From assembly GCF_014054525.1 (NCBI RefSeq), contig NZ_CP059564.1, positions 1,746,357 through 1,810,356 on the forward strand: 64,000 bases of DNA, in the 5' to 3' direction. The notes under the pieces are model-generated. The model was not told where the DNA came from. It made no database searches and saw nothing but the letters and a program-made list of their open reading frames with translations. Source of the stretch: Alysiella filiformis (lineage in GTDB: Bacteria > Pseudomonadota > Gammaproteobacteria > Burkholderiales > Neisseriaceae). Shown here piece after piece: positions 9,260 to 18,118 of this stretch. The translations under genes were made by a program, and so were the position numbers. Position 1 is the stretch's first letter. The number at the start of each line of letters is the position of its first letter.

Positions 9260-9955
9260 TCAAGCCGATTTTACCAAAGCCGATAAAACAATCAGCAACA
9301 AAATCAAGCCAAGCCCCACCAAAATGGTGATGCCCATCGGTATGCCCCAACCTTTTTTCTGATATTGTCCGCGCAATTCTTTTTTGATGTAGGCAGCCTG
9401 CTTTTTCGCCAGCGCAAAATACCAGACAATCAACAACACGAAATTCAAAAAACTAAATACAGGACTGAACACCATCGCACACAAAATCAAACAAAAACCT
9501 ATGCCAGCCACAATCCAATTAGACTGCGCCAAATCATCTTCGCCCAATTCCGACCAATTCAAAGCATGAATCACCGCACCAAACACCACATTAAACACAA
9601 TGCACCAATTTACCGCCGCATTCGGATTCCACAATTCAGGCACATCAGCGCGTGGATAAACATATTGCTGGGCAAGCGTTTGGTGTTTGACCACTTTTCG
9701 GCTCGAACCCACCTGTTTTTTCGCAAAATTGCCACCGTTTTGTGCCACAGGCACACGAAATTGAGCAAAATAATCGGGATAGGTTTCGCGCAATTTCATG
9801 TCATAACGCGCCCGCACCGAATCCACCAACAGCCATTCGTACACCGCTTTAATCGTGCGTTCGTTCAAGCTCGTTTCCATTTCTTGCAGCGCAAGGCGAA
9901 TTTCACTTTCGCTGGCATAGGGCGACAAATGCAAAACTTTGTATAAATTAATCAT
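9260..9955 (-). CDS. membrane protein with degenerate J-like N-terminus
   Basis: 231 residues. Residues 1-55 (INLYKVLHLSPYASESEIRLAL ... AVYEWLLVDSVRARYD) look like helices I, II and III/IV of a DnaJ J-domain, including the final RARYD, but helix II is shortened and the HPD tripeptide that activates Hsp70 is absent. A hydrophilic linker (65-110) with QNGGNFAKKQVGSSRKVVKHQ follows, then about four membrane segments from residue 115. AAAGGAAACCG supports the ATG. A chaperone role is therefore doubtful; the true function is unknown. It is followed by the Sel1 protein on the same strand. Confidence 0.68.
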   Translation of the reverse strand: MINLYKVLHLSPYASESEIRLALQEMETSLNERTIKAVYEWLLVDSVRARYDMKLRETYPDYFAQFRVPVAQNGGNFAKKQVGSSRKVVKHQTLAQQYVYPRADVPELWNPNAAVNWCIVFNVVFGAVIHALNWSELGEDDLAQSNWIVAGIGFCLILCAMVFSPVFSFLNFVLLIVWYFALAKKQAAYIKKELRGQYQKKGWGIPMGITILVGLGLILLLIVLSALVKSA

Positions 9956-9998
9956 CGGTTTCCTTTATGTTGATTTCAGGCAGCCTGACACCGCCCCC

Positions 9999-10712
9999 TC
10001 ACTTCATTTGAATGGACACGCGCACACTTTGACTGATTTCCGCTTCGCCAGCCTGTTGCTCATCAATGGGCATACGGCTATCGACAGACATGCTCATCGC
10101 CACCATGGGCGCAACAGGCAAATCATAAGACGATTTGGCAAAACGTTGATTTTGTTCAAAACTGTCGTTCAATTCCACTTTAACAAACGTGTAGCCCGAA
10201 AAGCCCAATTTTTTGCTAATGAAATCCGCACGTTGCTTAATCGCGTTGAGTGCCTGTTCGCTGGCTTGCTCCACCGCCTTAATCCGTTTTTCGGGCGACA
10301 CGCTGAAATACACACCACGCAACATTGCCTCTTGCTCACTGTCCGCAATGATTTGGCTCATTGCCTCAAAATCCGTGCTTTTGATGTTCAGCGACACCGT
10401 ATCTTGCCAATGCGTGATTTGGTTTTTGCTGTTGCGTTGCGGATAAACATTGCGGCTGCCCTGCTCCACTTTTACCTGACTGTATTTTTTCAATTTATTT
10501 TGCAAAGCGTTCAATTTGCGCGTGGCATTTTGCGTGGCGGTTAAGCGGTTGGCGTGTTGCTCCTGCACCACCAAAGTCATGTGCATGGTGTCGTTGGCAA
10601 CCGACACATTCGCACGTTCTTGAAATTCCAAAATATTGTAATGCAAGGCATTTTCAGCATAAGCCGACAAGCTGACCATAACCAAAGCCACACTCAAAAA
10701 CCATTTTTTCAT
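9999..10712 (-). CDS. SIMPL (DUF541) domain periplasmic protein
   Basis: 237 residues with signal peptide MKKWFLSVALVMVSLSAYAE. The mature protein shows the SIMPL/DUF541 pattern: an N-terminal FQERANVSVANDTMHMTLVV strand region, a middle QNKLKKYSQVKVEQGSRNVYP, and a C-terminal AISQSVRVSIQMK strand. GGGAG nine bases upstream supports the start. Family members (for example E. coli YggE) are linked to oxidative stress, but their activity is unknown. Upstream of the J-like membrane protein and possibly cotranscribed with it. Confidence 0.85.
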   Translation of the reverse strand: MKKWFLSVALVMVSLSAYAENALHYNILEFQERANVSVANDTMHMTLVVQEQHANRLTATQNATRKLNALQNKLKKYSQVKVEQGSRNVYPQRNSKNQITHWQDTVSLNIKSTDFEAMSQIIADSEQEAMLRGVYFSVSPEKRIKAVEQASEQALNAIKQRADFISKKLGFSGYTFVKVELNDSFEQNQRFAKSSYDLPVAPMVAMSMSVDSRMPIDEQQAGEAEISQSVRVSIQMK

Positions 10713-10735
10713 GTTTTTACTCCCACAAATTAAAA

Positions 10736-10766
10736 TTGAAACAGTTTAAAAAAGCCGAATTATAAA
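10736..10766 (+). promoter_or_regulatory. possible promoter for the aminotransferase gene
   Basis: TTGAAA (10736-10741) and TATAAA (10761-10766) are separated by 19 bases, or 18 if TTATAA is used. The spacing is slightly long. It lies in the divergent spacer upstream of the start at 10909. Confidence 0.35.
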
Positions 10767-10908
10767 AGATTTGCTTGTTTTCAGGCAGCCAAAATGATTT
10801 GGCGATGCCATTTCCCTTTTAGAACCCATGTTTACAAGATTGATGACTTCATTTAAGATGATGAACACAGGTTCTTACGCCTCCAACTTCATTTTGAAAG
10901 CAAACATC

Positions 10909-12102
10909 ATGTTTTTTGACAAAATTCAAGCCGCCCCTGCCGACCCCATTTTGGGCTTGGGCGAAGCATTCAAAGCCGAAACCCGCCCCGAAAAAGTGAA
11001 CTTGGGCATTGGCATTTACAAAAATGCACAGGGCGAAACGCCCATTCCCCGTGCCGTCAAAGCCGCAGAAACGCGCTTGCTGGCAGAAGAAAAAACCAAA
11101 AACTACCTGACCATTGACGGCGTGGCAGCCTACAATGCCGCCACCCAAGCCATGTTGTTTGGCGAAAACCACGAAATCATCGCCAACCAACGCGCCAAAA
11201 CCGCACAAAGTTTGGGTGGCACAGGCGCATTGCGCATTGCCGCCGAATTTGCCAAACGCCAAGTTCAAGCCCAAACCGTGTGGATTTCCAACCCCACTTG
11301 GCCCAACCACAATGCCATTTTTCAGGCAGTGGGCATGGAAGTACGCGATTATCGCTACTACGACAAAAACACCCACAGCTTGGATTGGGACGGCTTAATT
11401 GCCGATTTATCACAAGCCAAACAAGGCGATGTGGTGTTGTTGCACGGCTGCTGCCACAACCCAACAGGCATAGACCCCACCCCCGAACAATGGGACATTT
11501 TGGCAAACATGGCAGCAGAAAAAGGCTGGCTGCCCCTGTTTGACTTTGCCTATCAAGGCTTTGCCAACGGTTTGGAAGAAGACGCTTACGGCTTACGCGC
11601 CTTTGCCAAACTGAACCGCGAATTGCTGATTGCCAGCTCCTACTCCAAAAACTTCGGTTTGTACAACGAGCGCGTGGGCGCATTCACATTGGTTGCCGAC
11701 AATGCCGAAATTGCCAATCGCGCATTCAGCCAAGCCAAATCGATTATCCGCACGATTTATTCCAACCCCGCATCACACGGCGCAAGCACCGTTGCACTGG
11801 TGCTGCAAGACCCTGATTTAAAAGCACAATGGACTGACGAATTGGACGAAATGCGCGAACGCATCAAAACCATGCGCCAAAAATTTGTGGACACGCTCAA
11901 AGAATGTGGTGCAACACAAGATTTTGATTTTATTGTGAAACAAAATGGTATGTTCTCATTCAGTGGCTTAACCGCCGAGCAAGTAGACAGATTGCGTGAT
12001 GAATTTGCCATTTATGCGGTGCGCTCGGGTCGCATTAACGTGGCAGGCATGACCGATGACAATATTCGCTATTTGTGTGAAAGCATTGTTAAAGTACTGT
12101 AA
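10909..12102 (+). CDS. tyrB: aspartate/aromatic amino acid aminotransferase
   Basis: PLP enzyme of class I, 397 residues, the length of E. coli AspC/TyrB. It moves amino groups between aspartate or aromatic amino acids and 2-oxoglutarate. The Schiff-base lysine is Lys247 in [28 protein letters not shown] and the N-terminal [15 protein letters not shown] substrate segment are typical. The start at 10909 begins [17 protein letters not shown] as in relatives; the frame is open to 10828 but adds no known sequence. Sequence alone does not separate aspC from tyrB specificity; the symbol follows usual Neisseria practice. Confidence 0.9.
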   Translation: MFFDKIQAAPADPILGLGEAFKAETRPEKVNLGIGIYKNAQGETPIPRAVKAAETRLLAEEKTKNYLTIDGVAAYNAATQAMLFGENHEIIANQRAKTAQSLGGTGALRIAAEFAKRQVQAQTVWISNPTWPNHNAIFQAVGMEVRDYRYYDKNTHSLDWDGLIADLSQAKQGDVVLLHGCCHNPTGIDPTPEQWDILANMAAEKGWLPLFDFAYQGFANGLEEDAYGLRAFAKLNRELLIASSYSKNFGLYNERVGAFTLVADNAEIANRAFSQAKSIIRTIYSNPASHGASTVALVLQDPDLKAQWTDELDEMRERIKTMRQKFVDTLKECGATQDFDFIVKQNGMFSFSGLTAEQVDRLRDEFAIYAVRSGRINVAGMTDDNIRYLCESIVKVL

Positions 12103-12116
12103 TTCATAAAAATAAT

Positions 12117-12150
12117 GGGGTGGATTGCTTATCCACCCCTTTGTTTTTTA
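12117..12150 (+). terminator. rho-independent terminator after the aminotransferase
   Basis: GGGGTGGAT (12117-12125) pairs perfectly with ATCCACCCC (12131-12139) around a five-base loop, followed by TTTGTTTTTT. It contains no DUS, unlike most terminators here. Confidence 0.9.
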
Positions 12151-12163
12151 ACGAAAATCCTGA

Positions 12164-12913
12164 TTACATTTCAGCCAAATTTTCTGCCAAAATCGCTGCC
12201 AAATCTGCCAAATCCATACCGCGTAAATTTGCCAACTCTTGTGCAATTTGCGCCAACAAAACGGGGGTGGCTTGATTGCTGCCACGCCAAAATGGGCTGT
12301 CGGTTTCAATCAGCAAATGTTCAATCGGCAAAAATTGGGCGGCGGCGCGGGTTTTTTTGGCATTGGGATTGAGCAACAAAGTGCCTATGCCAATTTTGAA
12401 TCCCATTTGAATCAATATTTTGGCTTGTTCAAGGCTGCCTGAAAAGGCATGGGCAATGCCACCGCATTTAAAACGTTTTTGCTTGATGATTTGTGTGAAA
12501 GTGTCCAAAGATTTCACGTTGTGGGCAATAATGGGGCGCGAATATTGTTTTGCCAAATCAAGCTGTTGCTGAAAAACCGCCATTTGCGGTTCACGCAACT
12601 CTGTGTGATGAAAATCCAAGCCAATTTCGCCCACCCACAAGCTCGGATTATCGTGCAAATGTTGCGCCAAATCTGCATGGCTTTGTGGCGAATAAGTCTC
12701 ACAAAACCAAGGGTGTACGCCCAAAGCCAGCGCGTGAATTTCAGGCTGCGTTTGCCATGCCAACAGGGTTTGCCAATCGTTTGGCGTGATGGCGGGTACG
12801 ATAAATTGTGCCACGCCTTGTTCTGCCGCTTGCGCCACGATTTCAGGCAGCCTGCAACGCAAAATCGGTTCTGCCAAATGGCAATGTGTGTCGGTGAATA
12901 CGGGTTTTTTCAT
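12164..12913 (-). CDS. tatD: TatD-family metal-dependent hydrolase
   Basis: TIM-barrel DNase/hydrolase of 249 residues. The metal-ligand motifs are in order: FTDTHCHL near the N-terminus, GEIGLDFH, a central IIAHN, FSGSLEQAK, and LLIETDSPFW. The ATG at 12913 is chosen over an in-frame TTG at 12928; no clear ribosome site is present. Family members degrade DNA during repair or fragmentation, but the substrate is unproven here. It is the last gene read in the isc direction, 67 bases after iscA, and may share that transcript. Confidence 0.9.
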   Translation of the reverse strand: MKKPVFTDTHCHLAEPILRCRLPEIVAQAAEQGVAQFIVPAITPNDWQTLLAWQTQPEIHALALGVHPWFCETYSPQSHADLAQHLHDNPSLWVGEIGLDFHHTELREPQMAVFQQQLDLAKQYSRPIIAHNVKSLDTFTQIIKQKRFKCGGIAHAFSGSLEQAKILIQMGFKIGIGTLLLNPNAKKTRAAAQFLPIEHLLIETDSPFWRGSNQATPVLLAQIAQELANLRGMDLADLAAILAENLAEM

Positions 12914-12979
12914 CAAAAATTTGCCCAAAAAATTGCCAGCTCAAAATGAACTGGCAATGGGGTTGACATCATTGGCATT

Positions 12980-13300
12980 TTACACATGGAAACTTTCGCC
13001 ACAACCGCAACTTTCTTTCACATTGGGGTTGTCAAATTTAAAGCCTTCTTGTAAGCCTTCTTTGGTGTAATCCACGCGCGTGCCGTCTAGGTAAACGTGG
13101 GATTTGGGGTCTATGAAAATTTTCACGCCCAATTCTTCAAACACCAAGTCATCGGCTTGAATGTCGTCCACAAATTCCATGGTGTACGCCATGCCCGAGC
13201 AGCCGCTTGTTTTTACACCCAAGCGAATGCCTTCGCCTTTACCGCGTTTGGCGAGAAAATTGCTGATGTGATTTGCCGCGTTTTGGGTAATGGTAATCAT
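12980..13300 (-). CDS. iscA: iron-sulfur cluster assembly protein IscA
   Basis: A-type carrier of 106 residues that receives clusters or iron and passes them to target apoproteins. The three metal-binding cysteines are present: one in [11 protein letters not shown] and two in the C-terminal ESCGCGESF. Last isc gene of the operon; the hscB, hscA and fdx genes that follow iscA in E. coli are absent here and tatD lies next. A DUS pair separates it from iscU without a T run, so read-through is likely. Confidence 0.96.
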   Translation of the reverse strand: MITITQNAANHISNFLAKRGKGEGIRLGVKTSGCSGMAYTMEFVDDIQADDLVFEELGVKIFIDPKSHVYLDGTRVDYTKEGLQEGFKFDNPNVKESCGCGESFHV

Positions 13301-13374
13301 GATTTTTCCTTTGATTTGACCGATTTAAATCGCTTTCAGGCTGCCTGAGAGGTTTTTTCAGGCAGCCTGAAAAA

Positions 13375-13758
13375 TTACGCTGCTTGTTTTTGGCGATAAT
13401 CTTCAATCGCGGCTTTAACCGCGTCTTCTGCCAACAAAGAGCAATGCACTTTTACAGGTGGCAATTCCAATTCGGCAGCGATGTCGCTGTTTTTAATTGC
13501 CAAGGCTTCGTCCAAGCTTTTGCCTTTAACCATTTCGGTAATTAAGCTGGAAGAGGCGATTGCTGAACCGCAGCCGTAGGTTTTGAATTTCGCGTCTTCA
13601 ATGATGCCTTGCGCGTTCACTTTGATTTGCAATTTCATCACGTCGCCGCAAGCGGGCGCACCCACCATGCCTGTACCTACGTCTTGGTCGTCTTTGTTGA
13701 ACGAGCCTACGTTGCGTGGGTTTTCGTAGTGGTCAATCACTTTATCGCTGTATGCCAT
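13375..13758 (-). CDS. iscU: iron-sulfur cluster scaffold IscU
   Basis: 127-residue scaffold on which clusters are built from IscS-derived sulfur. The three ligands Cys37 (GAPACGD), Cys63 (TYGCGSAIASS) and Cys106 (VHCSLLAEDA) and the neighbouring Asp39 are all present, and the LPPVKVHC loop that binds HscA is conserved. In most isc operons iscU follows iscS directly; here an unrelated 183-residue gene lies between, with 58 bases from its stop to the iscU start. Confidence 0.97.
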   Translation of the reverse strand: MAYSDKVIDHYENPRNVGSFNKDDQDVGTGMVGAPACGDVMKLQIKVNAQGIIEDAKFKTYGCGSAIASSSLITEMVKGKSLDEALAIKNSDIAAELELPPVKVHCSLLAEDAVKAAIEDYRQKQAA

Positions 13759-13816
13759 GATTTAAGTTCCTTGTGTGTTGTTAATAAAGGGGTTTTGTTG
13801 AAAATGTTGTTTTTAG

Positions 13817-14368
13817 TTACTGATTTCCCAATTTTGTTATCAATTTTGGATTGTTACGTAAAGCTTTTACTGTTTCTAATTGTACTTCTAACTGCATTTT
13901 TTGCATTTCTGCATTAGGAGGTAATTTGGTTAAAATCATTTGTTGAACCACTTCTGTTAAGGGTTCGCCTATTGCTTTTTTGAAATTAAAGCCTAAAAGT
14001 TGAAAAATGGTTAAAGTTTCTTTTGATACTAATGGAGCAAGTATACTCATGGCATTCATCAATTCTTGATTATTACCACTAGCTTGAATAAATTCTTGTA
14101 ATTTTGGTATAAAGCTTTCTGTAATATAATTTAATTCAGCTTCACTTATTTTTTGAGCTGATAATTCTTGTTGATATGCTTGTGCAATTTGAGTTAATTC
14201 ATTCTTATCAGAAATTAGTTCTTGAATGATTTCTTCTAATTCATTAATTCTCTCTTTATCATCTTCTTTGGTTTTAATTAGTTTGATTTTCGTTGCAACT
14301 GCACTAGCCGTATTTTTTGCTAATGCCTCAGCCAATCTGATACCTAAATCAATCAATTGTTGTTCCAT
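13817..14368 (-). CDS. unknown AT-rich coiled-coil protein inserted in the isc operon
   Basis: 183 residues that I do not recognise. The N-terminus (EQQLIDLGIRLAEALAKNT) looks amphipathic; residues 30-75 (KTKEDDKERINELEEIIQEL) are strongly charged and likely coiled coil; the middle has a hydrophobic ILAPLVSKETLTIFQLLGFNF stretch; the C-terminus is helical (MQKMQLEVQLETVKALRNN). There is no signal peptide or catalytic motif. Base composition is clearly more AT-rich than iscS or iscU, which suggests later acquisition. It is codirectional with its neighbours and should be cotranscribed under IscR control. Function cannot be assigned. Confidence 0.72.
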   Translation of the reverse strand: MEQQLIDLGIRLAEALAKNTASAVATKIKLIKTKEDDKERINELEEIIQELISDKNELTQIAQAYQQELSAQKISEAELNYITESFIPKLQEFIQASGNNQELMNAMSILAPLVSKETLTIFQLLGFNFKKAIGEPLTEVVQQMILTKLPPNAEMQKMQLEVQLETVKALRNNPKLITKLGNQ

Positions 14369-14472
14369 TTTTCTTACGCCTTAATTAAATTAATAAATTA
14401 TTTTTCAGGCTGCCTGCTGAAACCGCCATTTCACCCCTTTCAAGCAGCCTGAAAACTCAAATTAAAATGGAA

Positions 14473-15687
14473 TTAGTGTTCCACCCACTCCACTTTGCTC
14501 AAATCAATGCCGTCTTTAAACATTTCCCACAAAGGCGACAAATCGCGCAATTTGCCGATTTTGGCTTTAATCAATTCAGCCGCGTAAGCCACTTCTTCTT
14601 CTGTGGTCATGCGACCGAAGGTTACGCGCAAAGAGCTGTGCGCCAATTCGTCATTGCGACCCAAAGCACGCAAAACGTAGCTTGGCTCCAAGCTGGCGGA
14701 AGTACAAGCCGAACCGCTTGATACCGCGATTTCTTTTACCGCCATAATCAGGCTTTCGCCCTCAACGTAGTTAAAGCTCACGTTCAAATTGGTGGCAACG
14801 CGGTTCGCCATATCGCCATTGATGTACACTTCTTCAATGCCTTCAATGCCTTTCAAGAAAATTTCGCGCAATTTCAAGGCGTGGGCAATGTCTTGTTCCA
14901 ATTCTTCACGCGCAATGCGGAAGGCTTCGCCCATGCCGACAATTTGGTGCGTGGGCAAAGTGCCAGAGCGGAAACCGCGTTCATGACCGCCACCGTGCAT
15001 TTGCGCTTCCAAGCGAACGCGCGGTTTGCGGCGAACGTACAATGCGCCAATGCCTTTGGGTCCATAGATTTTGTGGGCAGACATGGACAACAAATCCACT
15101 TGCGCGGCTTCCACATCAACAGGCGTTTTGCCACAGGCTTGGGCGGCATCAACGTGGAAAATGATTTTGTTTTCGCGGCAGAACGCACCAATGGCTGGAA
15201 TGTCTTGAATCACGCCAATTTCGTTATTGACCCACATCACGGAAATCAAAATGGTGTCGGGGCGAACGGCTGCTTTCAACACGTCCAAATCAATCAAGCC
15301 GTTTTCTTGCACGTCCAAATAGGTTACTTCAAAGCCTTGACGCTCCAATTCGCGCATGGTGTCCAAAGTGGCTTTGTGTTCGGTTTTCACGGTAATCAGG
15401 TGTTTGCCTTTGGTTTTGTAAAATTGCGCTGCGCCTTTGATTGCCAAGTTGTTGGATTCGGTTGCGCCGCTTGTCCACACGATTTCTTTGGGGTCGGCGT
15501 TAATCAATTTGGCAACTTCGTTACGCGCGTTTTCTACTGCTTCTTCGGCTGTCCAGCCAAATGGGTGTCCGTTGGACGCGGGGTTGCCAAAGTGTTCGGT
15601 CAAATAGGGAATCATTTTGTCCAACACGCGTTTATCAACGGGGGTGGTCGCTGCGTAATCCAAATAGATGGGGGTTTTGATGGTCAT
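14473..15687 (-). CDS. iscS: cysteine desulfurase IscS
   Basis: PLP enzyme of 404 residues that takes sulfur from cysteine for iron-sulfur clusters and tRNA thiolation. Lys206 in [12 protein letters not shown] forms the Schiff base. Cys328 in [21 protein letters not shown] carries the persulfide. The N-terminus [13 protein letters not shown] and C-terminal [38 protein letters not shown] are typical of group I enzymes. It follows iscR by 79 bases. Confidence 0.98.
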   Translation of the reverse strand: MTIKTPIYLDYAATTPVDKRVLDKMIPYLTEHFGNPASNGHPFGWTAEEAVENARNEVAKLINADPKEIVWTSGATESNNLAIKGAAQFYKTKGKHLITVKTEHKATLDTMRELERQGFEVTYLDVQENGLIDLDVLKAAVRPDTILISVMWVNNEIGVIQDIPAIGAFCRENKIIFHVDAAQACGKTPVDVEAAQVDLLSMSAHKIYGPKGIGALYVRRKPRVRLEAQMHGGGHERGFRSGTLPTHQIVGMGEAFRIAREELEQDIAHALKLREIFLKGIEGIEEVYINGDMANRVATNLNVSFNYVEGESLIMAVKEIAVSSGSACTSASLEPSYVLRALGRNDELAHSSLRVTFGRMTTEEEVAYAAELIKAKIGKLRDLSPLWEMFKDGIDLSKVEWVEH

Positions 15688-15766
15688 GGTCTCTGTCCTT
15701 GAAGTGGTGTTTTTATCAAAAAAGTAATGAAAAAGGGGCTTTCAGGCTGCCTGAAACGGTTTTTTT

Positions 15767-16216
15767 TTACACATGAATGTGCGTGAATTTCACAACTTGG
15801 CTGTGTGGCTCGGGCGGCATTTCTGCCAAAAGGCTTGCCAAGGTTACGCCACTTAAATAATCGTAAATGGCATAGTTCAAATTTTCCCACAAATGGTGCG
15901 TGAGACACGGTGCGCCACTTTGACAATTTGCTTTGCCTTTGCAAACGGTGGCATCAAGTTGGTCTTCGGCTGCTTCAATGATTTGGGCGATGTTGATTTC
16001 ATCAAGCGGTTTGCCCAAAATGTAGCCGCCACCAGGTCCGCGTATGCTTTCCACCAAACCTGCACGGCGCAACTTGCTAAACAGTTGTTCCAAATAGGAA
16101 AGGGAGATGTTTTGTCGCTCGCTGATGGCGTTGAGTTTCACGGCATGATGATTGGCATTCATTGCCAAATCCAGCATGGCGGTAACGGCAAAACGACCTT
16201 TGGTGGTAAGACGCAT
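15767..16216 (-). CDS. iscR: Rrf2-family regulator IscR
   Basis: 149-residue transcription factor that senses [2Fe-2S] status and represses the isc operon. An N-terminal winged helix (MRLTTKGRFAVTAMLDLA through RGPGGGYILGKP) is followed by the cluster ligands Cys92, Cys98 and Cys104 plus His107 in the VCKGKANCQSGAPCLTHHLW region. The ATG at 16216 is the family start; the frame is open to 16276 but would run into the promoter. First gene of the operon. Confidence 0.96.
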   Translation of the reverse strand: MRLTTKGRFAVTAMLDLAMNANHHAVKLNAISERQNISLSYLEQLFSKLRRAGLVESIRGPGGGYILGKPLDEINIAQIIEAAEDQLDATVCKGKANCQSGAPCLTHHLWENLNYAIYDYLSGVTLASLLAEMPPEPHSQVVKFTHIHV

Positions 16217-16247
16217 ATTGAGGCTGCTCCATTTTTGTGTGGCGCGA

Positions 16248-16280
16248 ATTGTGCAATACCCCAGTATTTTAGTCAAGTTT
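16248..16280 (-). promoter_or_regulatory. iscR promoter with IscR type-1 operator
   Basis: On the minus strand TTGACT (16276-16271) and CACAAT (16253-16248) are 17 bases apart. The 25-base stretch 16256-16280, which contains the -35 box, agrees with the E. coli type-1 IscR consensus at about 22 of 25 positions by hand alignment, including CTTGACTAAAAT and the closing GGGGTAT. This fits autoregulation by cluster-loaded IscR. The consensus is recalled from memory. Confidence 0.72.
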
Positions 16281-16336
16281 AATTGTTCAATAATCCAAAT
16301 AGATAAACGCTAAATCCGTTTCAGGCAGCCTGAAAA

Positions 16337-16984
16337 TCATGCCACGCCATATTGGGCGCGATAGGCTTTCATCGGCTCAATAAATTGTGTCAAGTCCGCG
16401 CTTTGGTTTTGTTCCAATAAGGCAAACAAATCCAACAAATTGGCAATCGCCACCACGGGCAAACCGTATTGTTGTTGCACTTCTTGCACGGCAGAAAGTT
16501 CGCCTGTGCCTTTTTCCATGCGGTCAAGCGCAATGGCTACGGCGGCTGGTGTCGCGCCTGCTTGCTCAATCAACTTCACGCTTTCGCGCACCGAAGTGCC
16601 AGCCGAAATCACATCATCAATAATCAACACGCGACCTTGCAAGGGCGCACCGACCAACACACCGCCTTCGCCATGGTCTTTGGCTTCTTTGCGGTTGTAG
16701 GCAAACGGCACGTTCACGCCTTGTTCTGCCAACATCATGGCGGTGGCGGCAGCCAAAATGATGCCTTTGTAGGCAGGTCCAAAGAGCATATCAAATTGCA
16801 CTTTGCTTTCCAAAATCGCTTGGGCGTAGAAACGCGCCAATTTGAGCGTGGACGCGCCATCGTTAAACAAACCCGCATTGAAAAAATAGGGCGATTGGCG
16901 ACCTGCTTTGGTGGTAAATTCGCCGAATTTCAGCACATTTTGTTGCAAGGCGAAATTCAGGAAATCTTGACGGAAGTTGCTCAT
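16337..16984 (-). CDS. pyrE: orotate phosphoribosyltransferase
   Basis: Makes OMP from orotate and PRPP in pyrimidine synthesis, 215 residues. The PRPP-binding motif is VLIIDDVISAGTS, the catalytic loop is NRKEAKDHGEGG, and the N-terminus has GEFTTKAGRQSPYFFNAG. Divergent arrangement is not seen: it is read in the same direction as the isc genes, with about 55 bases plus the iscR promoter in between. The FRG gene ends 50 bases upstream of its start, across a DUS. Confidence 0.96.
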   Translation of the reverse strand: MSNFRQDFLNFALQQNVLKFGEFTTKAGRQSPYFFNAGLFNDGASTLKLARFYAQAILESKVQFDMLFGPAYKGIILAAATAMMLAEQGVNVPFAYNRKEAKDHGEGGVLVGAPLQGRVLIIDDVISAGTSVRESVKLIEQAGATPAAVAIALDRMEKGTGELSAVQEVQQQYGLPVVAIANLLDLFALLEQNQSADLTQFIEPMKAYRAQYGVA

Positions 16985-17015
16985 GTTGTTTTCCTTGTTT
17001 TTTGGGGGAATGGGG

Positions 17016-17039
17016 TTTCAGGCTGCCTGAAAATTATTT
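17016..17039. repeat. 24-bp direct repeat, copy 1 (DUS plus FRG stop codon)
   Basis: A DUS continued by AAATTATTT. It is identical over 24 bases to 18095-18118 and includes the FRG stop codon (TTA on the plus strand at 17034-17036). The two copies bracket the FRG gene. Confidence 0.85.
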
Positions 17040-18065
17040 TGGCTTGTATTGCGCCATAATTTCTTGTGCTTGGCTTTCCAATTCAGGGAATAAAGTTTGT
17101 TTACTGATACCAAAAGATTTCAGTTCTTTCATAATTTGTTTTTTATTTTTAATGATGATTTGTTGCTTATTCACTTTGCGTAACCATTCATCAGGCACAT
17201 TGGCTGGATTAACTTTTTTACCATTAATACCAAATAATAAAAATAAACCTTGTTGACGTGAAATGCGAGCATTATTTAATTTGGCACGAACAGGAATAAC
17301 CCTACCAAAATCGGTATATTCGATTTTAGGTGCAAAGTTGGGTTTATCTTGTCTGATTGTATTTAATAAGGGAAATATCATTGGGTGTTCATTAAAAGCA
17401 TTAATCTTATTTTCATTAATAAATTTTTTGTTATATGTATTTATTTTTTTTATAAATTCATCTGCTGTTTTTATGTTAAGAATGCGGTTTAATTCTGTTG
17501 AGTTTTGTTCATACTCTTTTTCTAGAAATTGAGCGAATTCTTGAGTAAGTTTGAGAAATTTTAAGTTTTCCATTATCGAGTTAAGGTCTGAATCTTCTTG
17601 GCATTTACATAAATCAAAAAAATTTACCTTTTGTAAACTTATTGCTGACAAAACTGCGACTGTATCACTGTCATCATATTTAATTTGTTCATCAGGAATA
17701 TCCAAAATAATCAACTCCCCATCTTCTGCTTCTTGTGATAAGGCAGCAAAATACAAAGCAACCAAAGCATTTGATGTTAAATCAAGCAATCGCGTTGTAT
17801 AACCATAATGTTGTAATTTAACCAGTTTTTCAAAAAGTGTATCATTAGGCGAAAAATCATCGGGACAATTCACGATGGCATCGCGTATGATTTTATCTTC
17901 ATTTTTAATCAAGTAGCTTTGGCGATAAATACTCGGCAGCATCAAATAACTGGATTTGGAATGTCCACGAAAAAAGCGCGTTTTACCGTGTTCGGCTTCG
18001 CCCAATCTATCTAAAATATCCAGTAAATCTTTTACGCTGTGAATTTCATTTGCTGGTTTTGTCAT
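17034..18065 (-). CDS. FRG domain protein, accessory
   Basis: 343 residues. The FRG signature is clear: TRFFRGHSKSSYLMLPSIYR at about residues 29-48, then KLQHYGYTTRLLDLTSNALVALYFAA at 83-108. The rest is low in recognisable motifs and rich in Lys, Asn and Ile; a middle charged region (about 160-230) is followed by GRVIPVRAKLNNARISRQQGLFLLFG, also typical of FRG proteins. Function is unknown; FRG proteins are often found near mobile elements and defence genes. Strongly AT-rich compared with pyrE and xth, so probably transferred. Its ATG follows a weak GGAGAAAT; a RelA/SpoT-type gene is immediately upstream. Confidence 0.88.
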   Translation of the reverse strand: MTKPANEIHSVKDLLDILDRLGEAEHGKTRFFRGHSKSSYLMLPSIYRQSYLIKNEDKIIRDAIVNCPDDFSPNDTLFEKLVKLQHYGYTTRLLDLTSNALVALYFAALSQEAEDGELIILDIPDEQIKYDDSDTVAVLSAISLQKVNFFDLCKCQEDSDLNSIMENLKFLKLTQEFAQFLEKEYEQNSTELNRILNIKTADEFIKKINTYNKKFINENKINAFNEHPMIFPLLNTIRQDKPNFAPKIEYTDFGRVIPVRAKLNNARISRQQGLFLLFGINGKKVNPANVPDEWLRKVNKQQIIIKNKKQIMKELKSFGISKQTLFPELESQAQEIMAQYKPK

Positions 18066-18094
18066 TTTATTTCTCCATTAAATTCAAGATTATT

Positions 18095-18118
18095 TTTCAG
18101 GCTGCCTGAAAATTATTT
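18095..18118. repeat. 24-bp direct repeat, copy 2 (DUS plus RelA/SpoT-like stop codon)
   Basis: Second copy of the repeat at 17016-17039. It includes the stop codon of the RelA/SpoT-like gene (18113-18115) exactly as copy 1 includes that of the FRG gene. Confidence 0.85.

Noticed and set aside
13322-13374. DUS hairpin between iscU and iscA as a terminator
   Set aside because: The stem is good but no T run follows on the minus strand, so it is more likely read through.
14881-15702. Long open frame on the plus strand opposite iscS (273 codons)
   Set aside because: It mirrors the coding strand of iscS, has no recognisable protein and is explained by codon bias. Similar shadows lie opposite dinG (25077-26060) and ribB (48888-49781).
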